Shown: positions 1 to 9,743 of the stretch, piece after piece
Numbering within the stretch: position 1 is the stretch's first letter
How the letters are laid out: each line of letters begins with the position of its first letter
Assembly: GCF_902170305.1 (NCBI RefSeq)
Contig: NZ_CABHWW010000007.1
Location: 310,001 to 374,000, forward strand
Direction of reading: 5' to 3'
From: Yersinia alsatica
GTDB lineage: Bacteria > Pseudomonadota > Gammaproteobacteria > Enterobacterales > Enterobacteriaceae
Length of the DNA: 64,000 nt
Made by a program: the position numbers and the translations under genes
The notes under the pieces: generated by a model
What the model was told of the DNA's origin: nothing
The model's input: the letters and a program-made list of their open reading frames with translations, nothing else
Database searches by the model: none

Positions 1-192
1 CAAATAACCGTAAATGATGGTGAAACTATCGTCTTAGGCGGGATTTTCCAGCAGAAAAACAGTCAGGGGGTTAATAAAGTGCCAATACTGGCCGATATTC
101 CTTGGCTGGGAGGGCTGTTTAAACAAGATACTCAACAGCAAAATCGGCGGGAGTTAGTAATTTTCATTACGCCAAGGTTAATCAGTGCTTGA
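1..192 (+). CDS. hofQ: HofQ secretin, C-terminal end (partial)
   Basis: Sixty-three codons, open at the left edge and ending in TGA at 190-192, encode the end of a secretin domain. The motif VPILADIPWLGGLF followed by ELVIFITPRL is typical of the last strands of type II/IV pilus secretins. HofQ is the outer-membrane ring used in enterics for DNA uptake as a nutrient. Its place just upstream of aroK on the same strand matches the enteric hof-aroKB order, which decides HofQ over other secretins. Only the end is visible, so whether the gene is intact cannot be judged. Confidence 0.85.
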   Translation, partial: QITVNDGETIVLGGIFQQKNSQGVNKVPILADIPWLGGLFKQDTQQQNRRELVIFITPRLISA

Positions 193-539
193 GCCTCATG
201 AGATGCTGTTTGATGAAAACAGGTCAATCTTGGTGACTTTCTGCAACTTTTTGTGTGATAGGAAGCTTCTAAATTTGACGCTGCGTCAGATTTAGCTTAC
301 AAGGGTTACCGAATTGAGCTCCGAGGTTTTTAATAACGTTGATACGCCGATAAAAACGTATGGTTTCCCTCCCACGACGTGTACAACGATTTATTCGGTT
401 GCCAAACTACCAGAAGTGCTGAGATAATTTTCCGTCTGATCTCGCACTATCGCTCATGAGGTTTCAGTTTAGGTCCCGTCGCTAATTTGATTGGCGGGGC
501 GGGTTATCATTAACGAATAGTCTTAGTAATACCAAAAAC
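193..539 (+). promoter_or_regulatory. hofQ-aroK intergenic region with a hairpin
   Basis: This 347-bp gap contains no credible gene. It should hold the aroK promoter, but I cannot pick one pair of -35/-10 boxes with confidence. One clear structure is a hairpin at 269-295: 13-bp arms CTAAATTTGACGC and GCGTCAGATTTAG around a single base, with one wobble pair; partial pairing continues to 263-298. No T-run follows it, so it is a poor intrinsic terminator for hofQ. It could instead shape a leader RNA if transcription of aroK starts further upstream. Confidence 0.5.
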
Positions 540-1061
540 ATGGCAGAGAAACGCAATATCTTTCTGGTTGGGCCTATGGGTGCCGGCAAAAGCACTATTG
601 GTCGTCAGTTAGCTCAGCAACTCAATATGGAGTTTTTCGACTCTGATCAAGAAATTGAGCGACGTACCGGAGCTGACGTGGGCTGGGTATTCGACGTGGA
701 AGGCGAAGAAGGTTTCCGCGATCGTGAAGAAAAAGTTATTAATGAACTGACGGAAAAACAAGGCATTGTTCTGGCAACCGGTGGTGGCTCTGTTAAATCT
801 AGAGAAACCCGTAACCGTTTGTCAGCCCGTGGCGTGGTGGTGTATTTAGAAACCACTATCGAGAAGCAGTTAGCCCGTACACAACGTGACAAAAAGCGTC
901 CGTTGTTGCAGGTTGATTCGCCTCCGCGTGAAGTGTTAGAAGCACTGGCAAGAGAACGTAATCCGTTGTACGAAGAAATTGCAGATGTCACCATCCGCAC
1001 TGACGATCAAAGCGCGAAAGTTGTTGCTAACCAGATTATCAACATGCTGGAAAGTAACTGA
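540..1061 (+). CDS. aroK: Shikimate kinase I
   Basis: Cytoplasmic enzyme that phosphorylates shikimate to shikimate 3-phosphate with ATP in chorismate synthesis. The 173-aa length is the normal size. A P-loop GPMGAGKST lies at residues 11-19, the acidic pair D34/D36 for Mg and shikimate follows, the shikimate-binding GGG is at 81-83, and the lid region with KKRPLL is near residue 120. The gene precedes aroB by 56 bp on the same strand, as in other enterics, so the two are probably co-transcribed. The ATG at 540 matches the family N-terminus, although its ribosome-binding site is weak. Confidence 0.97.
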   Translation: MAEKRNIFLVGPMGAGKSTIGRQLAQQLNMEFFDSDQEIERRTGADVGWVFDVEGEEGFRDREEKVINELTEKQGIVLATGGGSVKSRETRNRLSARGVVVYLETTIEKQLARTQRDKKRPLLQVDSPPREVLEALARERNPLYEEIADVTIRTDDQSAKVVANQIINMLESN

Positions 1062-1117
1062 TTTTAGCATTTTACTAATGCCCGCGGGCGTAAGTTAAGA
1101 AGGTTACTGGGCGCGAC

Positions 1118-2203
1118 ATGGAGAAGATTACTGTCACGTTAGGGGAGCGTAGCTACCCGATTACGATCGCTGCTGGATTGTTTAATGATCCGGCCTCTTT
1201 TAAGCCGCTAAAGGCGGGTGACCAGGTAATGCTGGTGACTAACCAAACGCTGGCTCCTCTCTATCTGGATTCGCTCCGGGCAGTGTTGGAACAAAGCGGC
1301 ATTAAAGTCGATCAGGTGATTTTACCTGATGGTGAACAGTATAAATCTCTCAGCGTTCTGGAGCAGGTGTTTTCTGCCCTTCTGGAAAAACCGCACGGTC
1401 GTGATACTACGCTTGTCGCCTTAGGTGGCGGTGTAGTAGGCGACCTGACCGGTTTTGCTGCTGCTTGTTATCAGCGCGGTGTTCGCTTTATTCAAGTTCC
1501 TACCACTTTACTTTCTCAAGTGGATTCTTCTGTCGGTGGTAAAACCGCAGTGAATCATCCATTGGGCAAGAACATGATTGGTGCTTTCTACCAGCCTGCA
1601 GCGGTGGTGGTTGACCTTAATTGTCTCAAAACCCTCCCTCCACGTGAGCTTGCTTCCGGGCTGGCTGAAGTTATCAAATACGGCATTATTCTTGATGCAG
1701 CTTTCTTTGATTGGTTAGAAGCCAATATCGACGCCTTACTCGCACTGGATATGTCAGCTTTAGCTTACTGCATCCGTCGTTGTTGCGAATTAAAAGCCGA
1801 TGTTGTTGCCGCCGATGAACGTGAAGAGAGCGGGATGCGCGCTTTACTCAATTTGGGTCATACTTATGGCCATGCCATAGAGGCTGAAATGGGTTATGGC
1901 GTCTGGCTACACGGCGAAGCCGTTGCTGCTGGCATGATGATGGCGGCACAGACTTCTTACCGGTTGGGTCAGTTCTCAGCCAGTAATGTTGAGCGTATCA
2001 AAAAGCTACTTTTACGTGCGGGTCTGCCAGTCTGCGGGCCGCAGGAAATGACGCCAGAGTCCTATCTGCCGCACATGATGCGAGATAAAAAAGTGCTGGC
2101 AGGTGAGCTTCGTTTGGTGCTGCCAACCGCTATAGGTAAGTCTGAAATCCGTAGCGGCATTGCACATGATATGGTGCTGGCGTCGATCGCTGATTGCCAG
2201 TGA
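1118..2203 (+). CDS. aroB: 3-dehydroquinate synthase
   Basis: Converts DAHP to 3-dehydroquinate, the second step of the shikimate pathway, using NAD and a divalent metal. The 361-aa protein has the NAD-binding [11 protein letters not shown] at residues 103-113, the [19 protein letters not shown] block at about 128-146, and the metal-ligand segment [11 protein letters not shown] near residue 250. An AAGAAGG ribosome-binding site precedes the ATG at 1118. It follows aroK and is followed by damX after about 210 bp, the usual enteric order. Confidence 0.97.
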   Translation: MEKITVTLGERSYPITIAAGLFNDPASFKPLKAGDQVMLVTNQTLAPLYLDSLRAVLEQSGIKVDQVILPDGEQYKSLSVLEQVFSALLEKPHGRDTTLVALGGGVVGDLTGFAAACYQRGVRFIQVPTTLLSQVDSSVGGKTAVNHPLGKNMIGAFYQPAAVVVDLNCLKTLPPRELASGLAEVIKYGIILDAAFFDWLEANIDALLALDMSALAYCIRRCCELKADVVAADEREESGMRALLNLGHTYGHAIEAEMGYGVWLHGEAVAAGMMMAAQTSYRLGQFSASNVERIKKLLLRAGLPVCGPQEMTPESYLPHMMRDKKVLAGELRLVLPTAIGKSEIRSGIAHDMVLASIADCQ

Positions 2204-2238
2204 TAGGAAATGGCATAAGTACGATACTCGTAAATCTG

Positions 2239-2284
2239 TGTTTATAAATCTTTGTTTATAAGTTCTATGCTCATAAGTTCTATG
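2239..2284 (+). repeat. Short imperfect tandem repeats between aroB and damX
   Basis: In the aroB-damX spacer the 9-mer TGTTTATAA occurs at 2239 and 2253, and the 12-mer ATAAGTTCTATG occurs at 2258 and 2273, with periods of 14 and 15 bp. The run is AT-rich and non-coding. It looks like local replication slippage and has no evident function; a curved-DNA or promoter role is only a guess. Confidence 0.5.
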
Positions 2285-2412
2285 ATGTTGTATCATAAGA
2301 ATATCATATTCCTTTGCTGCGGGCGGTATCGCCTGTTTGCAGTCAGTAAAATCAATCAGCCGGATCGCAATGATAAATGCGGTAGGCTTTTGCCTCTAGT
2401 TGGAGGGTTTAG

Positions 2413-3411
2413 ATGGATGATTTAAAGCCGGAAGACGATCTGAAACCAGATAGCAGTGACCGTCGTCCTACTCGTGCCCGTAAGTCTTCGACCGGGCCTA
2501 AGCTTGCTGTTTCGCGCCAACATATGATGATTGGTATCGGTATTTTGGTGCTGCTGCTGATTATTATTGCTATCGGTTCAGCCCTAAAAGCACCGACCGA
2601 GCATGAAGCATCTCAACAGAATCCTAATGTTGATGCGGCGAGAAATATTAATCTGTCAGATTCAGCTTCGCTCACCAGCGGCAATAACACACAACCCGGT
2701 GTGGCAAACAACGCCAGCGACGGTCATGATGCCAATGGGGTGAAAAATACCGCTCAGCCACAAGATATCAGTGTTCCGCCAATATCTCCGACGCCGACCG
2801 AGGCCGCACCGCAGGCTTCTGCCAACAGCCCAACTCAGCGTGTCGAATTGCCGGGCAACATGTCTGATGCACTCTCTCAGACACAAGGACAGGTTGATAC
2901 TCTGTCTCAGAACATGAATGACGGCCAGATATCAACCTTACCGACAGCGCCAGCTACTGTTTCGACCTCGAAAGGGGCTAAAGTGCCAGCAGCGCGGGAA
3001 ACGATTACCCATCCAGCGCAGAAACAGGCTACAGCGGCGGCTAAGCAACCCGCAGTGAGCCACAAAGGGCCAACTACGGCAGTTTCTCCTGCAGCATCGG
3101 CAGTGGCTAAATCAGGTACTACTGGTAGCAGCAGCACGTTGAAAAATGCACCGAGCAGCCATTTCACGATACAGCTGAGCAGCGCATCCCGTTCAGACAC
3201 GTTGAATGCCTATGCCAAGCAGCAAAAATTAACTGACTATCATGTCTATGAAACTAAACGTGATGGCAAGCCTTGGTACATCTTGGTGAGTGGCAACTAT
3301 GCCTCTTCTGCTGATGCAAAAAGGGCTATTGCGACACTACCAGCCGATGTTCAGGCGAAAAAACCGTGGGTTAAACCTGTACAACAAGTACAGCAAGACC
3401 TTAAAAAATAA
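2413..3411 (+). CDS. damX: Cell division protein DamX (SPOR domain)
   Basis: Inner-membrane septal-ring protein. A short basic cytoplasmic N-terminus is followed by one membrane helix at about residues 38-58, a long low-complexity periplasmic linker rich in Ala, Ser, Thr, Pro and Gln, and a C-terminal SPOR domain from about residue 248 (FTIQLSSASR ... WYILVSGNY). SPOR domains bind denuded peptidoglycan at the septum. The 332-aa length is shorter than the E. coli protein because the linker is shorter. The start is set by the GGAGGG at 2401-2406 before ATG 2413. It sits between aroB and dam as in E. coli. Confidence 0.93.
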   Translation: MDDLKPEDDLKPDSSDRRPTRARKSSTGPKLAVSRQHMMIGIGILVLLLIIIAIGSALKAPTEHEASQQNPNVDAARNINLSDSASLTSGNNTQPGVANNASDGHDANGVKNTAQPQDISVPPISPTPTEAAPQASANSPTQRVELPGNMSDALSQTQGQVDTLSQNMNDGQISTLPTAPATVSTSKGAKVPAARETITHPAQKQATAAAKQPAVSHKGPTTAVSPAASAVAKSGTTGSSSTLKNAPSSHFTIQLSSASRSDTLNAYAKQQKLTDYHVYETKRDGKPWYILVSGNYASSADAKRAIATLPADVQAKKPWVKPVQQVQQDLKK

Positions 3412-3494
3412 ATCATTCTTATTTGTGCGCTGATGTGCTGTCTGAAACAGAGTACAATCTGCGGCTCTGAATTATTAAGTAGCTAACTGACGGC

Positions 3495-4307
3495 ATGAAG
3501 AAAAACCGCGCTTTTTTAAAATGGGCTGGTGGGAAATATCCGCTGGTTGATGACATACGACGCCATCTTCCAGCGGGAGACTGCTTGATAGAGCCATTCG
3601 TCGGTGCGGGTTCGGTGTTTCTTAACACCGAGTATGAGTCTTACATACTGGCCGATATCAACAGCGATCTTATCAACCTCTACAATATCGTGAAGGACCG
3701 CACCGATGACTTCGTGCGGGATGCTCGCGTTTTATTCACCGGCGATTTCAATAATTCCGAGCAGTTTTACCTACTGCGTCAAGAGTTTAACGCCAGCACC
3801 AATGCCTATCGCCGTGCATTATTGTTTCTCTATTTGAATCGCCATTGTTATAACGGCCTGTGTCGTTATAATTTGAGCGGTGAATTCAATGTGCCTTTTG
3901 GTCGTTACAAAAAACCTTACTTCCCGGAAGCCGAGTTATATTGGTTTGCTGAAAAATCGCAAAATGCTGTTTTTGTTTGTGAGCACTATCAGGAAACCTT
4001 ATTAAAAGCTGTGCATGGGGCGGTAGTTTATTGCGATCCTCCGTATGCGCCATTATCCGCAACGGCTAATTTTACGGCATATCACACCAATAATTTTGGT
4101 CTTGCGGATCAACAGAATCTGGCTCGTCTTGCTTACCAGCTATCAGCAGAAAACAAGATCCCGGTTCTGATTTCTAATCACGACACAGAATTGACGCGCG
4201 ATTGGTATCATCAGGCGTCACTGCATGTGGTAAAAGCGCGCCGCACTATCAGCCGTAATATCCTTGGCCGTAGTAAAGTGAATGAGCTTTTGGCGCTGTA
4301 TAGCTGA
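3495..4307 (+). CDS. dam: DNA adenine methylase (GATC)
   Basis: Transfers a methyl group from S-adenosylmethionine to N6 of adenine in GATC, directing mismatch repair, replication initiation and phase-variable genes. The 270-aa protein has the N-terminal FLKWAGGKYPL (residues 7-17), the SAM-binding EPFVGAGSVF (33-42) and the catalytic DPPY at 181-184, in the order typical of the alpha class. The ATG at 3495 gives the usual MKKNRAFLKWAGGK start. It lies 83 bp after damX. Confidence 0.97.
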   Translation: MKKNRAFLKWAGGKYPLVDDIRRHLPAGDCLIEPFVGAGSVFLNTEYESYILADINSDLINLYNIVKDRTDDFVRDARVLFTGDFNNSEQFYLLRQEFNASTNAYRRALLFLYLNRHCYNGLCRYNLSGEFNVPFGRYKKPYFPEAELYWFAEKSQNAVFVCEHYQETLLKAVHGAVVYCDPPYAPLSATANFTAYHTNNFGLADQQNLARLAYQLSAENKIPVLISNHDTELTRDWYHQASLHVVKARRTISRNILGRSKVNELLALYS

Positions 4308-4345
4308 GCGGAAACAGCCGCTTGGTAAAGATTCAAACCCAGCGA

Positions 4346-4417
4346 TTTATGAAATAGGAAGCCTAACGTTGATGTTGATCAATCAGAGGGTTAGCGTTAA
4401 GGCTGATATTTCATAAA
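4346..4417. repeat. 72-bp imperfect inverted repeat between dam and rpe
   Basis: The segment starts with TTTATGAAAT (4346-4355) and ends with its exact complement ATTTCATAAA (4408-4417). Inside, AGCCTAACG and CGTTAAGGCT pair with one bulge. As RNA it would form one long hairpin in the rpe leader. Its size and shape resemble a miniature inverted-repeat element or an RNA processing site. I do not recognise it as ERIC. Confidence 0.65.
4369..4382 (+). promoter_or_regulatory. FNR-consensus palindrome upstream of rpe
   Basis: TTGATGTTGATCAA matches the FNR consensus TTGAT-N4-ATCAA at every fixed position. It lies inside the dam-rpe inverted repeat, centred about 68 bp upstream of the rpe ATG. A class II site would put transcription start near 4417, but no convincing -10 box is visible there, so the match may be structural coincidence. 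Confidence 0.35.
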
Positions 4418-4443
4418 GCAAAGAGACAAGTTTGGAGAAGCGG

Positions 4444-5113
4444 ATGAAAAAGTTTTTAATTGCCCCGTCGATTCTGTCAGCTGATTTTGCCCGTCTGGGT
4501 GAAGACACCGCGAAGGTACTGGCCGCCGGCGCTGATGTAGTACATTTTGATGTGATGGACAATCATTACGTTCCTAACCTGACCATCGGGCCGATGGTGT
4601 GCAAGGCTCTGCGTGATTATGGTATTACCGCGCCGATTGATGTGCACTTGATGGTGAAGCCGGTTGACCGCATTGTCCCGGATTTCGCTAAAGCAGGTGC
4701 CACCTATATTTCATTCCATCCTGAAGCTTCTGAACATGTTGACCGTACTTTGCAGCTCATTAAAGAGAGTGGCTGCAAGGCGGGCTTGGTGTTCAATCCG
4801 GCCACTCCGCTGAGCTATCTTGACTATGTGATGGATAAGCTGGATGTCATTTTGTTGATGTCAGTAAATCCCGGTTTTGGCGGGCAGTCGTTCATTCCCG
4901 AAACCCTGAACAAATTGCGCCAAGTGCGCAAACTCATCGATGACAGCGGCTATGACATTCGTTTGGAAGTTGATGGCGGGGTGAAAGTAGATAATATTCG
5001 CCAGATAGCTGCGGCGGGTGCAGATATGTTTGTCGCGGGCTCGGCTATTTTCAATCAGCCAGATTATGCCGCGGTCATTGATGCGATGCGCAGTGAATTG
5101 GCGATGTCTGCCA

Positions 5114-5121
<8 letters not shown>
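4444..5121 (+). CDS. rpe: Ribulose-phosphate 3-epimerase
   Basis: Interconverts ribulose 5-phosphate and xylulose 5-phosphate in the pentose phosphate pathway. The 225-aa TIM-barrel protein has [14 protein letters not shown] at the N-terminus, [38 protein letters not shown] and LEVDGGV, all family signatures. An upstream in-frame TTG at 4432 is open, but ATG 4444 has GGAG six bases before it and gives the standard 225 residues. The last 8 bases overlap gph, so translation is probably coupled. Confidence 0.97.
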
Positions 5122-6854
<1,733 letters not shown>

Positions 6855-6886
6855 GTAGATTTCGGTTGTAATAGAATAAATTATTT

Positions 6887-6908
6887 GAAGGGGGAGCTCT
6901 CCCCCTTC
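6887..6908. terminator. Bidirectional terminator between trpS and cysG
   Basis: GAAGGGGGAG and CTCCCCCTTC form a near-perfect G/C-rich hairpin with a tiny loop between two convergent genes. TTCTTCG follows on the plus strand and an A/T-rich run flanks the other side. This is the expected shape for a terminator shared by trpS and the nir-cysG operon. Confidence 0.8.
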
Positions 6909-6922
6909 TTCGTTAACTCAGC

Positions 6923-8341
6923 TTATCCCACACTTTCAACCGCTTCTTTTAACTGGGTTTTGCCATGTTCAGCACTGGAAAACCAATTCAGTTTTTCACG
7001 TAAACTGACTACGCTGCCGACAATAATCAGGCTTGGGCTGCTCACCTGCTGGGAAAGTAAGGCCAGTTGGCTCAGTTCGCCGCTGACCACCCGCTGATGC
7101 CGCGAAGTACCATTCTCAACCAGAGCAACCGGGGTGGTGGCTGGCATGCCGTGCTGAATCAATTGCTGTTGAATCTCGCCAGCTTGTGATAGCCCCATAT
7201 AGAACACCAATGTCTGTTTTTCGGCGGCTAAATTAGCCCAATCCAACTGACTGTCTTTTTTGGCATGACCGGTAATCAGCCGTACACTTTGTGCGTGATC
7301 TCGGTGCGTGAGGGGAATACCGCTGTAGGCTGAGCAACCAGAAGCCGCGGTAATGCCCGGCACTACGGAAAATGGAATATTGTCGTCTGCCAGTGTCTCC
7401 AGCTCTTCGCCGCCACGGCCAAAAATAAATGGATCGCCGCCTTTTAAACGCACCACACGTTTCCCTTGCCGCGCTTGCTGCAACAGGATTTGATTGATTT
7501 GCTCCTGAGGTACAGTGTGGCGGCCTGAGGCTTTACCGACAAAAATACGCTCGGCATCACGGCGCACCAGATTCATCACTTCATCGGAGACCAGCCGGTC
7601 ATACACCACCACATCGGCTTGCTGAATCTGCTGCAAACCTTTCAAGGTCAGCAACCCGGCATCACCCGGCCCGGCCCCGACTAACACCACTTCTCCGCGC
7701 GAGCTTAGCGGGGCATTGAACAATTGCTCGATGTGTTTCTCGACTTGTACTTGGTCCGCATTCGCCAGGGATTGCGCGAGACGGTCATGAGTCAGCAGTT
7801 TTTCCCAAAAACGACGGCGGTCAACCATGGCGGCAAAATGCTGTTTCACTCGCTGACGTAAATTGCCCGCCAGTTGCGCCAGTTGCCCCAAATGTTGTGG
7901 CAGTATGGCTTCAAGTTTTTCACGCAGCAGCCGGGCCAATACCGGTGCTTTGCCGCCGGATGAGATAGCGACCATGATAGGAGAGCGGTCAATGATTGAC
8001 GGCATGATAAAACTAGTGCGTTTGGGGTCATCAACCACATTGCAAAACACCCGCCGTTGGTTGGCGCTTTGATAGACTAATGCATTGACTGCCACTTGGT
8101 CAGTGGCCGCAATCACCAGCCACTTCTCTGCCAACAGTTCTGGGACAAACTCGCCGCAGACCAATGAAAGCCGCCCCTCATCTGCCCAATCGTGAAACTG
8201 TGGCGTAAATTCGCAAGCATTGACGGTGACGACTGCGCCGGCATCCAGCAGCAGGCGGGCTTTACGTTCGGCAACTTCACCACCACCGACCAGCAGGCAG
8301 GCTTTGTGTTGCAGTTGGCAGAAAATCGGGAAGTAGTCCAT
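6923..8341 (-). CDS. cysG: Siroheme synthase CysG
   Basis: Trifunctional enzyme converting uroporphyrinogen III to siroheme, the cofactor of sulfite and NADH-nitrite reductases. The N-terminal part has the NAD-binding [17 protein letters not shown] (dehydrogenase/ferrochelatase). The C-terminal SUMT methyltransferase begins near residue 215 with [17 protein letters not shown] and continues with [21 protein letters not shown] two codons upstream is open, but ATG 8341 has GAAGGA before it and gives the standard [10 protein letters not shown] start (472 aa). It is the last gene of nirBDC-cysG. Confidence 0.96.
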   Translation of the reverse strand: MDYFPIFCQLQHKACLLVGGGEVAERKARLLLDAGAVVTVNACEFTPQFHDWADEGRLSLVCGEFVPELLAEKWLVIAATDQVAVNALVYQSANQRRVFCNVVDDPKRTSFIMPSIIDRSPIMVAISSGGKAPVLARLLREKLEAILPQHLGQLAQLAGNLRQRVKQHFAAMVDRRRFWEKLLTHDRLAQSLANADQVQVEKHIEQLFNAPLSSRGEVVLVGAGPGDAGLLTLKGLQQIQQADVVVYDRLVSDEVMNLVRRDAERIFVGKASGRHTVPQEQINQILLQQARQGKRVVRLKGGDPFIFGRGGEELETLADDNIPFSVVPGITAASGCSAYSGIPLTHRDHAQSVRLITGHAKKDSQLDWANLAAEKQTLVFYMGLSQAGEIQQQLIQHGMPATTPVALVENGTSRHQRVVSGELSQLALLSQQVSSPSLIIVGSVVSLREKLNWFSSAEHGKTQLKEAVESVG

Positions 8342-8420
8342 CGGCAATCCTTCAAGTTAAGGCCGCTGTGTGGCAAAACCAGCCCCTGCGGGCTGGCGAT
8401 ATCTCAGAACGTGTGGATAA

Positions 8421-9227
8421 TTACTGCTTCACCGCTTGTGGCGCGCTGACTGCCGCAGGCTGTGGACGTTGGTCGCGTGGGGTGGCATACCAGTAGCCAA
8501 GGCCCATAAATACCGCGCCAGACAGGGTATTACCCAGTGTCACCCACAACAGGTTGTGACCAATGCCGCTTAAGGTGTAAGCCTCACTATGGTGACCAAA
8601 CCAAGACAGTGCGAACAGGGTCATATTGGCGACGGAGTGTTCGTAACCTGAGGCAATAAAGGCCAGCAAGCACCACCAGATAGCAATAAATTTCGCGGCA
8701 CCTTCAACGCGGATTGCCATCCAGATCGCCAGACAAACCAGCCAGTTACATAATACACCTTTGAAGAATAAGGTCATAGCAGGCGCCGAGGTTTTTGCCA
8801 GCGCGGCGCTATGGACCAAACTGGTGTCAACCGACAGTAGACTGCCACCGGCGTAGTAATAGAGCAGGGCGACAAAAATAGAACCCAACAGATTTCCCAG
8901 CCAGGTTTGTGGCAAAACGGCCCACATCTGGCTGGATTTGATGGTGCCCGCTTTGACGCCGAAAGTCAGGAACATGGTGTGGCCGGTAAATAGCTCAGAA
9001 CCGGCGATAATCACCAACGTCAGTGCCAGGCCAAAGGTCGCGCCCATCACTAATGGGCGATAAGCTGGGTCGATCAAATTACCCAGGGTGAAAATCAAAA
9101 TAATACCGAGGCCAACATAGGCTCCGGCCATGGCGGAGCTAATCCAAAAGCCTAACGGACTTTCTTTGGCCAGTTTGACGATACGGGCCGCATTGGCTGC
9201 ACATTTATTGATGGTGTCTGTATACAT
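8421..9227 (-). CDS. nirC: Nitrite transporter NirC (formate/nitrite channel family)
   Basis: Inner-membrane FNT-family channel for nitrite import and export. The 268-aa protein shows about six hydrophobic helices and family motifs such as GSELFTGHTM, NLLGS and GYEHSVANM. It lies between nirD and cysG, supporting nitrite rather than formate as substrate. Unusually, its start is only about a dozen bases from an ERIC element, so its ribosome-binding region (GGGATAGAG) lies at the element edge. Confidence 0.94.
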   Translation of the reverse strand: MYTDTINKCAANAARIVKLAKESPLGFWISSAMAGAYVGLGIILIFTLGNLIDPAYRPLVMGATFGLALTLVIIAGSELFTGHTMFLTFGVKAGTIKSSQMWAVLPQTWLGNLLGSIFVALLYYYAGGSLLSVDTSLVHSAALAKTSAPAMTLFFKGVLCNWLVCLAIWMAIRVEGAAKFIAIWWCLLAFIASGYEHSVANMTLFALSWFGHHSEAYTLSGIGHNLLWVTLGNTLSGAVFMGLGYWYATPRDQRPQPAAVSAPQAVKQ

Positions 9228-9238
9228 ACTCTATCCCA

Positions 9239-9364
9239 GTCCCCTTGCTCTTGACGCCGCAGCGGTGTTCGCTGCTCTCACTAACCCGAATCACTGACTT
9301 ATGTAAGCTCATCAGGATTAGCTCGTTGGCTGCCTTGCTGCAACGCCAATATCTTTGGGGATAA
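9239..9364. repeat. ERIC-type repeat inside the nir operon
   Basis: About 126 bp between nirD and nirC carry the ERIC core: a GCAGCGGTGTT arm, a central region with ACTTATGTAAGCTCATCAGG, and a closing arm CTGCAACGCCAAT. The central ACTTA-TGTAAGCTC block and overall length fit the ERIC consensus as I recall it, and the element closely resembles the copy after ppiA in this window. Being transcribed within an operon, it would form a long RNA hairpin between nirD and nirC and could affect mRNA processing. Confidence 0.75.
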
Positions 9365-9416
9365 TTGATGTTATTTTTGTTAAGGATCCAGATTGACCGA
9401 ATCCTCCCATTATTTA

Positions 9417-9743
9417 TCAAGCTTTAACTTGCACAATGCCGTCGCGGACTCGCACGTCATAATGGGCAACTGAGCGAGTTTCATCTTCCATACATAGGCC
9501 ATCGTGCAGCCGGAAATGCTGTTTTTTCAATGGGCTGGCAACCCACAGGTCACCTTGATGCTCGGCAATCAATCCGCGCGATAACACACTGGCCTGCGCA
9601 AAGGGATCGATATTGCTGATGGCGAAGACTTGTTCGTCGGCATAAGGGCGGAAAACCGCGACTTGATGCTCGCCAATCAGGCCGCATACACCGCTACCGG
9701 GCAAAATGTCGTTTAATGGGCAAAGTGGAATCCACTGACTCAT
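9417..9743 (-). CDS. nirD: Nitrite reductase (NADH) small subunit
   Basis: Small partner of the cytoplasmic NADH-dependent nitrite reductase that reduces nitrite to ammonium. The 108-aa protein has a Rieske-like fold signature (FAISNIDPF, GELWVASPLKKQ-like block) but no visible C-x-H/C-x2-H cluster-ligand pairs, as in the enterobacterial form. Its start overlaps the nirB stop by 4 bases (ATGA), so translation is coupled. Confidence 0.95.
   Translation of the reverse strand: MSQWIPLCPLNDILPGSGVCGLIGEHQVAVFRPYADEQVFAISNIDPFAQASVLSRGLIAEHQGDLWVASPLKKQHFRLHDGLCMEDETRSVAHYDVRVRDGIVQVKA

Noticed and set aside
3419-3628. Minus-strand frame across the damX-dam gap
   Set aside because: Overlaps the dam start and has no homology signal or ribosome-binding site.
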